A stretch of DNA of 64,000 nucleotides from Streptomyces griseosporeus. Lineage in GTDB: Bacteria > Actinomycetota > Actinomycetes > Streptomycetales > Streptomycetaceae. This document shows positions 57,333 through 64,000 of the stretch, piece by piece. Both the position numbers and the translations under genes were made by a program. The notes beneath the pieces are model-generated. The model was not told the DNA's origin. It worked only from the letters and a program-made list of their open reading frames with translations, and made no database searches. Position 1 is the first letter of the stretch; each line of letters opens with the position of its first letter. Where the stretch lies: assembly GCF_014656055.1 (NCBI RefSeq), contig NZ_BNBR01000008.1, positions 117,065-181,064 of the forward strand. The letters are read 5' to 3'.

Positions 57333-57614
57333 CTAGCGGCGCTTCGACTTCCGGTCTTCCTTGACGTGACCCCGGAAGGTGCGCGTCGGCGAGAACTCGC
57401 CGAGCTTGTGGCCGACCATCGACTCGGTGACGAACACCGGGACGTGGGTCTTGCCGTTGTGCACCGCGATCGTGTGGCCCAGCATCGCCGGGATGATCAT
57501 GGAGCGACGGGACCAGGTCTTGATGACGTTCTTGGTGCCGGCTTCGTTCTGGGCGTCCACCTTCTTGAGCAGGTGGTCGTCGACGAAGGGCCCCTTCTTG
57601 AGACTGCGCGGCAT
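57333..57614 (-). CDS. rpsS: 30S ribosomal protein S19
   Basis: A 93-aa S19: PRSLKKGPFVDDHLLKKVD, then IKTWSRRSMIIPAMLGHTIAV-type core and LGEFSPTRTFRGHVKED. Confidence 0.97.
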   Translation of the reverse strand: MPRSLKKGPFVDDHLLKKVDAQNEAGTKNVIKTWSRRSMIIPAMLGHTIAVHNGKTHVPVFVTESMVGHKLGEFSPTRTFRGHVKEDRKSKRR

Positions 57615-57626
57615 CTAAACCCGCTC

Positions 57627-58463
57627 CTAGCGCTTCTTGTTCGTCTTGCGGCGGCGGACGATGTACTTGTTCGAAGCCTTCTTAGGCGAACGAGTACGGC
57701 CTTCCTTCTGGCCCCAGGGGCTGACCGGGTGGCGACCACCGGAGGTCTTGCCCTCACCACCACCGTGGGGGTGGTCAACCGGGTTCATCGCCACACCACG
57801 AACGGTCGGGCGGACGCCGAGCCAGCGCTTGCGGCCGGCCTTGCCCCAGTTGATGTTGCTCTGCTCGGCGTTGCCGACCTCGCCGACCGTGGCGCGGCAG
57901 CGCTGGTCGACCAGGCGGATCTCACCGGAGGGCATGCGGAGGTGGGCCATCGTGCCCTCCTTCGCGAGCAGCTGCACGGAGGCACCGGCGGAGCGGGCGA
58001 ACTTGGCGCCGCCGCCGGGACGAAGCTCCACGGAGTGGATCGTCGTACCGACCGGGATGTTGCGCAGCGCCAGGTTGTTGCCGGGCTTGATGTCGGCCGT
58101 GGGGCCGTTCTCGATCCGGTCGCCCTGGTTGAGGCCCTTGGGGGCCAGGATGTAGCGCTTCTCGCCGTCCGCGTAGTGCAGGAGCGCGATGCGCGCGGTG
58201 CGGTTCGGGTCGTACTCGATGTGCGCGACCTTCGCCGGCACGCCGTCCTTGTCGTGACGACGGAAGTCGATCACTCGGTAGGCGCGCTTGTGGCCACCGC
58301 CCTGGTGGCGGACGGTCACACGACCGGCGTTGTTACGGCCGCCCTTGCTGTGCAGCGGGCGGACCAGCGACTTCTCCGGCGTGGACCGCGTGACCTCGAC
58401 GAAGTCGGCGACGCTGGCGCCACGACGGCCAGGAGTCGTCGGCTTGTACTTGCGGATACCCAT
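57627..58463 (-). CDS. rplB: 50S ribosomal protein L2
   Basis: A 278-aa L2, needed for subunit association and peptidyl transfer: IRKYKPTTPGRRGASVADF at the start and NPVDHPHGGGEGKTSGGRHP, the conserved His-containing signature, near the end. Confidence 0.98.
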   Translation of the reverse strand: MGIRKYKPTTPGRRGASVADFVEVTRSTPEKSLVRPLHSKGGRNNAGRVTVRHQGGGHKRAYRVIDFRRHDKDGVPAKVAHIEYDPNRTARIALLHYADGEKRYILAPKGLNQGDRIENGPTADIKPGNNLALRNIPVGTTIHSVELRPGGGAKFARSAGASVQLLAKEGTMAHLRMPSGEIRLVDQRCRATVGEVGNAEQSNINWGKAGRKRWLGVRPTVRGVAMNPVDHPHGGGEGKTSGGRHPVSPWGQKEGRTRSPKKASNKYIVRRRKTNKKR

Positions 58464-58501
58464 TTCTCAGTCCTCGTCCGATATCGGACGATCCTGACCG
58501 C

Positions 58502-58921
58502 TTACGCGGTCGGACCGCCGAAGATGTCGATACGGTCGCCCTCGGCGAGGGTCACGATGGCCCGCTTGGTGGCGGCGCGCTGGCCGAACCCGGTGCGGGT
58601 CCGCTTGCGCTTGCCGATGCGGTTGATCGTGTTGACCCCAGTGACCTTGACGTCGAAGACCGCCTGAACGGCCTCCTTGATCTGGGTCTTGTTGGCCCGC
58701 GGGTCGACGATGAACGTGTACTTGTTCTCGTCGAGGAGCGCGTAGCTCTTCTCGGAGACGACCGGCTTGATCAGGACGTCACGGGGGTCCGTGTACGACT
58801 TGCTCAGCGGCGTCTCGACGGTGTTCTTGCCCTCGGTGGCGTGGCGGCGCGCCTTGGCGACGCGCGCGGCCTTGGCGGCCTTGGCCGCCTTCGAGGCGAT
58901 AGCGGGGTGACGGATAGCCAT
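58502..58921 (-). CDS. rplW: 50S ribosomal protein L23
   Basis: A 139-aa L23 with an N-terminal Ala/Lys extension of about 40 residues (SKAAKAAKAARVAKARRHAT) before the core DPRDVLIKPVVSEKSYALLD and NRIGKRKRTRTGFGQRAATK. ATG 58921 shares one base with the rplD stop. Confidence 0.96.
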   Translation of the reverse strand: MAIRHPAIASKAAKAAKAARVAKARRHATEGKNTVETPLSKSYTDPRDVLIKPVVSEKSYALLDENKYTFIVDPRANKTQIKEAVQAVFDVKVTGVNTINRIGKRKRTRTGFGQRAATKRAIVTLAEGDRIDIFGGPTA

Positions 58922-59577
58922 CAGGCCTCGCTCCCTTCGGTGTCAGCGGCCTTGGGGCCAGACACGAAGGACTCGAACGCGGCCTGGGTGAAGACCACGT
59001 CGTCCGAGACGAGAACGTCGTACGTGTTCAGCTGGCCCGGCTCCAGGATGTGGACCTGGGGCAGGTTGCGGGCGGACAGCCACGCGGCCTCGTCGGCGCG
59101 GTCGACGACCAGGAGCAGGTTCTTGCGCTCCGAGATCTTGCCGAACAGCGTCTTGGCGGCCTTCGTCGACGGGCTGTCGCCCTCGACGACGCCGGAGACG
59201 ACGTGGATGCGGTTGTGGCGCGCCCGGTCGGTGAGGGCGTGACGCAGAGCGGCAGCCTTCATCTTCTTCGGGGTGCGCTGCGAGTAGTCGCGCGGCACGG
59301 GACCGTGCACGACGCCACCACCGGCGAACTGCGGCGCGCGGGTCGAACCCTGACGGGCGCGACCGGTGCCCTTCTGGCGGTACGGCTTCTTGCCACCGCC
59401 GCGGACTTCACCGCGGGTCTTGGTCTTGTGCGTGCCCTGGCGGGCAGCGGCCAGCTGCGCGACGACGACCTGGTGGATCAGCGGGATGCTGACCTTCTCA
59501 ACGCCGAAGATCTCCGCGGGGAGCTCGACGGAACCGGCCTTCTCGCCCGCCGGCGAAAGGATGTCAACAGTGCTCAT
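58921..59577 (-). CDS. rplD: 50S ribosomal protein L4
   Basis: A 218-aa L4. The extended loop (RQGTHKTKTRGEVRGGGKKP, YRQKGTGRARQGSTRAPQF) reaches the exit tunnel, and the globular part follows. In E. coli L4 feeds back on S10 transcription; I cannot see that leader structure here. Confidence 0.97.
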   Translation of the reverse strand: MSTVDILSPAGEKAGSVELPAEIFGVEKVSIPLIHQVVVAQLAAARQGTHKTKTRGEVRGGGKKPYRQKGTGRARQGSTRAPQFAGGGVVHGPVPRDYSQRTPKKMKAAALRHALTDRARHNRIHVVSGVVEGDSPSTKAAKTLFGKISERKNLLLVVDRADEAAWLSARNLPQVHILEPGQLNTYDVLVSDDVVFTQAAFESFVSGPKAADTEGSEA

Positions 59578-59585
59578 CGGTTACC

Positions 59586-60230
59586 TCAGGCCCCCTTGGC
59601 CGCGGTGCGGACCAGGACGAGGCCGCCGTTCGGACCGGGAACCGCGCCCTTGATGAGCAGCAGGCCCTTCTCCGCGTCAACGGCGTGGACGGTCAGGTTC
59701 TGGGTGGTGACCCGCTCGTTGCCCATGCGACCCGCCATGCGGAGGCCCTTGAACACACGGCCCGGGGTGGCACAGCCACCGATGGAACCGGGCGAGCGGT
59801 GCTTGCGCTGGGTGCCGTGACCGGCGCCGAGGCCACCGAAGTTGTGACGCTTCATGACACCGGCGAAGCCCTTGCCCTTGCTCTTGCCGGTGACGTCGAC
59901 CTTCGTGCCGGCCTCGAACACCTCGGCGGTGATCTCCTGGCCGAGGGTGTACTCGGAGGCGTCCGCGGTGCGGATCTCCACGAGGTGACGACGCGGGGTG
60001 ACGTCGGCCTTGGCGAAGTGACCCTTGAGGGGCTTGTTCACCTTGCGCGGGTCGATCTCGCCGAAGGCGATCTGGACCGACTCGTAGCCGTCGACGTCGT
60101 TGGTACGGACCTGGGTGACGACGTTGGGGCCGGCCTTGACGACGGTGACCGGAACAACACGGTTGTTCTCGTCCCACACCTGCGTCATGCCGAGCTTCTC
60201 GCCCAGGATGCCCTTGATCTGCTTAGCCAT
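59586..60230 (-). CDS. rplC: 50S ribosomal protein L3
   Basis: A 214-aa L3: AKQIKGILGEKLGMTQVWDE, then FAGVMKRHNFGGLGAGHGTQ and RMAGRMGNERVTTQNL. ATG 60230 is the family start; the 14-codon upstream reading has no ribosome site. Confidence 0.97.
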   Translation of the reverse strand: MAKQIKGILGEKLGMTQVWDENNRVVPVTVVKAGPNVVTQVRTNDVDGYESVQIAFGEIDPRKVNKPLKGHFAKADVTPRRHLVEIRTADASEYTLGQEITAEVFEAGTKVDVTGKSKGKGFAGVMKRHNFGGLGAGHGTQRKHRSPGSIGGCATPGRVFKGLRMAGRMGNERVTTQNLTVHAVDAEKGLLLIKGAVPGPNGGLVLVRTAAKGA

Positions 60231-60246
60231 TCTCAGCCCACCAGCC

Positions 60247-60555
60247 TCAGAGCTTGATCTCGATGTCGACACCGGCCGGGAGGTCGAGTCGCATCAGAGA
60301 GTCAACGGTCTTGGGGGTCGGGTCGAGGATGTCGATCAGGCGCTTGTGCGTGCGCATCTCGAAGTGCTCGCGCGAGTCCTTGTACTTGTGCGGCGACTTG
60401 ATGACGCAGTACACGTTCTTCTCAGTGGGCAGCGGCACCGGGCCCGCGACCGACGCACCAGTGCGCGTCACCGTCTCGACGATCTTCTTCGCCGAGCTGT
60501 CGATGACCTCGTGGTCGTAGGCCTTGAGCCGGATGCGGATCTTCTGTCCCGCCAT
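60247..60555 (-). CDS. rpsJ: 30S ribosomal protein S10
   Basis: A 102-aa S10, first gene of the ribosomal cluster: AGQKIRIRLKAYDHEVIDSS, then GPVPLPTEKNVYCVIKSPHK and MRLDLPAGVDIEIKL. In actinomycetes S10 (NusE) also takes part in antitermination. Promoter lies in the 558-base spacer upstream. Confidence 0.97.
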   Translation of the reverse strand: MAGQKIRIRLKAYDHEVIDSSAKKIVETVTRTGASVAGPVPLPTEKNVYCVIKSPHKYKDSREHFEMRTHKRLIDILDPTPKTVDSLMRLDLPAGVDIEIKL

Positions 60556-61113
60556 GGCTACTCAGTAGTCCTGTCTCTCTAACGCTCTGGAACCCGGTGT
60601 TTGTGCTGTCCGGCCCTTGCTTCTCCGACCCACGCGGTCGGGCGTGTCGCGCTCCCGCTGACACAGATGTCCCTTGTTCGAACATCCCTGCGGAATGAAC
60701 ACGGCCCTTCCGGAACCGCAAGCCGGGGGCGAAGAGCCCACCGGGTGCCTGGCCGGTATCGCACCAACACTTCCCGGAAGATTCCCGTACGTCCGCCCCA
60801 GCGCTGCCGTGTGGCAGTTAAGGCGACGAGTACTGTGGGACTCGCTTCCGGTCCTCCCGGCGGGAGGCGCGCAGCATCAACACTCGACCGAGCAACTCGG
60901 ACAGTCTGCCATATGGGGCGGGGGCCTGGCCAATCGAGCCGGAGAGAATACCCCCAGGGTGACGAAGGTCAAACGCAGGGCGCGGCGCTCCCCGGCAAAA
61001 GCGCCTCCGGAGCCAGGCCAGACGCCCGGTAGGCGGTCCGGTCCCACCCCCCGGGGGGCGTCTCCCCCGGCAAGGCGGAAAGTCACCCCGAGCGCGTCCG
61101 CGACGACGCCGGT
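60556..61113. other. Spacer upstream of rpsJ: leader and promoter region
   Basis: No gene is supported here. It must hold the S10 promoter and a long leader. I see three stems: CTGCC-GTGT-GGCAG (60805-60818), CCTCCC-GGC-GGGAGG (60853-60867) and CCGAG-CAA-CTCGG (60888-60900). At 61020-61063 an AGACGCCC/GGGCGTCT stem encloses CCCCCCGGGGGG and may terminate the DUF397 operon. No clear -35/-10 pair could be fixed. Confidence 0.55.
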
Positions 61114-61296
61114 CTACCCGCCCGAGGCGTACGTGACGAAATCCGCCCAGGCCTCCGGCGTGAGCGTGAGGCGGGGGCCGCTGGTGTTCTTGGAGTCGCG
61201 GATGTGGACCCTGCCGGGGGTGTGGGCGATCTCCACGCAGGACTCGCCGTCGGTGCCGCCGCTGTAGCTGCTCTTGAACCAGGTCGGCTCCGTCAC
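61114..61296 (-). CDS. DUF397 protein, distal copy
   Basis: A 60-aa DUF397 protein: WFKSSYSGGTDGESCVEIAH, HIRDSK, then GPRLTLTPEAWADFV. Such proteins are always paired with XRE-type regulators in Streptomyces and are thought to modulate them. GTG 61296 overlaps the stop of the upstream copy (GTGA). Its central 92 bases match that copy at 89 positions. Confidence 0.93.
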   Translation of the reverse strand: MTEPTWFKSSYSGGTDGESCVEIAHTPGRVHIRDSKNTSGPRLTLTPEAWADFVTYASGG

Positions 61297-61475
61297 TTCT
61301 GCCTCAGCGCCTGTACGAAGTCCACCCACGCGGTCTCGGCGAGGGCGAGCCGCGGGCCCGCTACGTCCTTGGAGTCGCGGATGTGGACCGTGCCGGGGGT
61401 GTGGGCGATCTCTACGCAGGACTCGCCGTCGTTGCCGCCGCTGTAGCTGCTCTTGAACCACGCCAGCTCGGTCAT
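61293..61475 (-). CDS. DUF397 protein, proximal copy
   Basis: A 60-aa paralogue of the gene after it: ELAWFKSSYSGGNDGESCVE, then DSKDVAGPRLALAETAWVDF. ATG 61475 overlaps the regulator stop by four bases (ATGA), so regulator and both DUF397 proteins form one coupled operon. Confidence 0.93.
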   Translation of the reverse strand: MTELAWFKSSYSGGNDGESCVEIAHTPGTVHIRDSKDVAGPRLALAETAWVDFVQALRQK

Positions 61476-62347
61476 GTCTCTCCCAGCAGTTGCTCGATGA
61501 ACGCCAGCGACTCCCGGGGCGAGAGCGCCTGCGCCCGGATCGTGCCATACCGCAGTTCGAGGATGCGCAGGTGTTTGGGCTCGTGGATCGGGCGGCCGTT
61601 GAACGCACCGTCGGAGCGCCCCACCGCCGTACCGTCCGCGAACTTCAGCAGCTCGATACGCCCGTCCAGACCGGAGTGGGTGTCGCAGTTCATCGGCATC
61701 ACCTGGAGTACGACGTTGTGCAACCGTCCCACCTCCAGCAGCCGTTCCAGCTGGCGGCGCCAGACCATTGTGCCCCCGATGGGACGGCGCAGAGCCCCCT
61801 CTTCCAAGACGAAGCTGAGCGCGGGCGCCGGATCCCGGTCGAACACCGATTGCCTGGCCAGGCGTGCCGCCACCATGCGTTCCACGTCGTCCGGTGAGTA
61901 CGGCGGCTGGGCGGCGCCGATCACCGCTCGTGCGTGGTCCGGCGTCTGCAACAACCCGGCGATGATGTTGCACTCGTACACCCCGATCTCCACCGCCTGC
62001 CCCTCCAGCTTGGCCAGTTCGCGCACCTTCTTCGGGTACCGGACCTTCTTCACGTCCTCCCAGGACGCCGCCAACAACCCGCCCGCGCCGAGCACTTCAT
62101 CCGCCGCCGTCAGGAACTCCTGCCTCGGGATCCGCTTCCCCGCCTCGATCTTGTAGACCATGTCCTCGCTGTAGCCCACCGCCTTCCCGAAGTCCCCGGC
62201 GCGCAGGCCCGCCGCCTCCCGGCGGAGTTTGAGCTGGCGGCCCACCGTCGTGATCACGGCGACGCCCCACTCGTCGTCCGGGTCCACCTCCCAGCCCGGC
62301 TCGTCCGCCTCGCTCCGGAGCCGTACCGCCTCGCTGTCCACCGACAT
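61472..62347 (-). CDS. XRE-family regulator with DUF5753 domain
   Basis: A 291-aa WhiJ-type regulator. Residues about 35-90 hold the helix-turn-helix (LRREAAGLRAGDFGKAVGYS, MVYKIEAGKRIPRQEFL); the remainder is the DUF5753 ligand-like domain (IIAGLLQTPDHARAVI; VLQVMPMNCDTHSGLDG). ATG 62347 has GGAGGGG 7 bases upstream, which decides the start against a longer frame. With the DUF397 pair and the divergent ATPase it makes the typical abaA/whiJ-like cassette affecting development or antibiotic output. Confidence 0.93.
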   Translation of the reverse strand: MSVDSEAVRLRSEADEPGWEVDPDDEWGVAVITTVGRQLKLRREAAGLRAGDFGKAVGYSEDMVYKIEAGKRIPRQEFLTAADEVLGAGGLLAASWEDVKKVRYPKKVRELAKLEGQAVEIGVYECNIIAGLLQTPDHARAVIGAAQPPYSPDDVERMVAARLARQSVFDRDPAPALSFVLEEGALRRPIGGTMVWRRQLERLLEVGRLHNVVLQVMPMNCDTHSGLDGRIELLKFADGTAVGRSDGAFNGRPIHEPKHLRILELRYGTIRAQALSPRESLAFIEQLLGET

Positions 62348-62501
62348 CCGCGCCCCTCCGTCGTCCCGCGCCGTACCCCGGCGCCCTACCCCTGGCAACC
62401 GCGCGGACAGCCAAGACAGCACCGGACAAGCACCGGACAGTGACCGTACGCAACCGCTCCGTCACTCGTCACGGTAGGCGGCAGCGGCCACTCTGAGTGA
62501 C

Positions 62502-62930
62502 GTGAATGAGGAAAACGCCGACCACTTCCCCCACTTCAGCGTGGTGCTGTCCGCCACGCCCCGCGGCGCCCGCCTCGCCCGGCTGCTCGCGGAGGCGCAG
62601 CTGCGGAGCTGGGGGCTGCCGGGCGAACCCGCGAGCCAGCTCGTCGGCGAGCTGGCGGCCAACGCCGTCACGCACGGCCTGGTGCCGGGGCGGAACTTCC
62701 GGCTGCGGCTCTACGTCGTCGCCGGCACCCTCCGTATCGAGGTGACCGACACGCGGGGTGAACGGCTCCCCCGGCTCCGACGTCCGACGTCGACCGCCGA
62801 GACCGGGCGGGGGCTCGTGCTCGTCGACGCGCTCGCCGACCGGTGGGGCGTGCAGGAGGAGCGGTCGCCGTGCAAGACCGTGTGGGCGGAGACGGCGACC
62901 GGGCCCGTCGCCGGCCGGCGCGGTGTGTGA
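62502..62930 (+). CDS. RsbW-like ATP-binding regulatory protein
   Basis: A 142-aa HATPase_c protein of the anti-sigma/serine-kinase type. The N-box is LVGELAANAVTHG and the G-box region is TGRGLVLVDALADRWG. Such proteins are standard members of WhiJ-like cassettes. GTG 62502 gives the expected N-terminus. Divergent from the XRE gene across 154 bases. Confidence 0.88.
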   Translation: MNEENADHFPHFSVVLSATPRGARLARLLAEAQLRSWGLPGEPASQLVGELAANAVTHGLVPGRNFRLRLYVVAGTLRIEVTDTRGERLPRLRRPTSTAETGRGLVLVDALADRWGVQEERSPCKTVWAETATGPVAGRRGV

Positions 62931-63044
62931 CGGGCGCGTGGTGCTTGTGTGGCGCCCGTGGGCAGGGTCGGGCCCCTCGTACGGGCGTCGGGGGGCTCGT
63001 GCGAAGATCGGCCGCCAGGGAACGCAACGGGGAGCACGACAACC

Positions 63045-63362
63045 ATGGCCGGCTACTACAACGTCGAATTCGAGGCGCTCGCCCGCCTCGTCACCGATCT
63101 CAGCGAGTGCGCGGACGGCATGCGGTCCGCGATGCGCAAGCTGAAGGACATCGGGCCCAAGGGCTCCGGCTCCGACGAGCTGGAGAACGCCTGTGACGAC
63201 TTCCAGGACAAGTGGGGCTACGGCATCAAGCTGATCGCCGAGGCCACGGGCGGGCTCACCGAGAAGGTCGCGGAGTCCGGGCGGCTCTTCCAGCACCTGG
63301 AGGACAAGGTGCGGGCGCAGGCGGCCGGGGTGAAGGTGCCGGCGGGTGACGCGCGTGACTGA
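63045..63362 (+). CDS. WXG100-like small helical protein
   Basis: A 105-aa predicted helical hairpin: YYNVEFEALARLVTDLSECA, a Gly/Ser turn (GPKGSGSDEL), then DFQDKWGYGIKLIAEATGGL. Length, the central WG pair (instead of WxG) and the following coupled gene resemble ESX/type VII-associated proteins, but no FtsK/EccC gene is in the window. ATG 63045 follows CGGGGAG. Confidence 0.7.
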   Translation: MAGYYNVEFEALARLVTDLSECADGMRSAMRKLKDIGPKGSGSDELENACDDFQDKWGYGIKLIAEATGGLTEKVAESGRLFQHLEDKVRAQAAGVKVPAGDARD

Positions 63363-64000
63363 CAGCGACGCCGGGGTGCGGTTCCAGGTCCAGCCGGAGT
63401 TCCACGCCGTACCCCTCGGGCTCGGCGTCGACGAGGACGCCTTCGCCGAGCAGATGCGGCAGTTCGCGCTCGGCTACTGGGGCGAGCGCGAGGAGCTGGA
63501 GGACCTGCGCGGGCTGACCCGGGCCATGTACTCGGCGCAGGCCGAGACGCTGGTCGCCGGGGGCGCCGTCTACAACGCGCTCGGCATCTTCCCCGTCGGC
63601 GGCACCGCCGACGGCTCCGAGCCGCCCGAGCGGGTCAGCCGCGCCAGCCTCACCGTCAGCGTGCGGGACCTCGACAACCCCGATCCGCGGCTCACGGCGG
63701 CCGGGATCGCCGAGTCCCTGGACAAGGGGCCCACCGGCGGCGAGGTTCAGCTGATCAGCCTGCCCGCCGGGCCCGCCGTCGTGCATCTGGCCGGGTCACG
63801 GGCCGTGTGGGAGCTGGAGGACGGCGGCGAGCACGAGCAGTACTTCGTGCGGATCGAGGTCTGGCTGCCGTTCCCCGGCGAGGACCGCGTCCTGCTGCTG
63901 TGCCTGAGCACCCCCGACGTCCAGGACCTCTACCGCTACCAGGCGATCCTCGCCGACATCGCCGACACCGTCGCCTTCGGGGAGAGCGGGACGCCGGCCG
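63355..64000 (+). CDS. Hypothetical protein paired with the WXG100-like gene (partial)
   Basis: The first 215 residues are in the window; the gene continues past the right edge. GTG 63355 overlaps the previous stop by 8 bases. The readable part has FQVQPEFHAVPLGLGVDEDA, then LVAGGAVYNALGIFPVGG and VRIEVWLPFPGEDRVLLLCL: alternating strands without enzyme motifs. In Streptomyces such proteins accompany WXG100-like genes; function unknown. Confidence 0.7.
   Translation, partial: MTDSDAGVRFQVQPEFHAVPLGLGVDEDAFAEQMRQFALGYWGEREELEDLRGLTRAMYSAQAETLVAGGAVYNALGIFPVGGTADGSEPPERVSRASLTVSVRDLDNPDPRLTAAGIAESLDKGPTGGEVQLISLPAGPAVVHLAGSRAVWELEDGGEHEQYFVRIEVWLPFPGEDRVLLLCLSTPDVQDLYRYQAILADIADTVAFGESGTPA

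Noticed and set aside
1..64000. tRNA, rRNA, CRISPR, IS elements or att sites
   Set aside because: No cloverleaf-like CCA-ended genes, repeat-spacer arrays, transposase motifs or terminal repeats were found on reading.

Overview
The window is a chromosomal segment from a Streptomyces-type actinomycete. The evidence is very high GC, strong G/C third-position bias, frequent GTG starts, GTGA/ATGA gene overlaps, the developmental regulators BldM and WhiD side by side, and a groES-groEL1 pair with a His-rich GroEL tail. Gene content and order match the conserved core region of Streptomyces chromosomes that contains the S10-spc-alpha ribosomal cluster. I saw no tRNA, rRNA, CRISPR array, IS element, prophage or attachment site.

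Left part (1-7.6 kb): the 5' end of a glycerol-3-phosphate dehydrogenase, a nucleotide-sugar-dehydrogenase-like protein whose catalytic Cys is Ser, two IMPDH-family genes (guaB3-like and true guaB), an SigD/ShbA-like sigma factor, bldM with a visible SigBldN-type promoter, and whiD. Accessory metabolic block (7.6-23.6 kb): LysR regulator, MOSC protein, SDR, a two-domain monooxygenase-like/SnoaL-like protein, groES-groEL1 with two CIRCE operators, tandem polysaccharide deacetylases, a methyltransferase, an ECF42-type sigma factor with its YCII partner, a GH10-CBM2 xylanase next to a LacI regulator sharing an operator motif, and an M48-type protease with a membrane partner.

Middle part (23.3-44.3 kb): the t6A tRNA-modification genes tsaD-rimI-tsaB and tsaE, split by an opposite-strand gene that looks like a dead L,D-transpeptidase; alanine racemase, an intact L,D-transpeptidase, NAD(P)HX repair enzyme, acpS, an unknown surface protein, an acyltransferase, glmS, coaA, a DUF389 membrane protein, glmM, rplM-rpsI, a membrane-anchored protein of unknown function and truA. 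Much of this serves cell-wall precursor and cofactor supply.

Right part (44.3-60.6 kb, all minus strand): one long ribosomal cluster from rpsJ to rplQ in canonical order, with secY, adk, map, infA and rpoA. Inverted repeats sit in seven of its larger intercistronic gaps and may divide it into sub-units. Beyond it (61.1-64 kb) lies a Streptomyces regulatory cassette (XRE/DUF5753 regulator, two tandem DUF397 proteins, RsbW-like ATPase) and the start of a WXG100-like gene pair.
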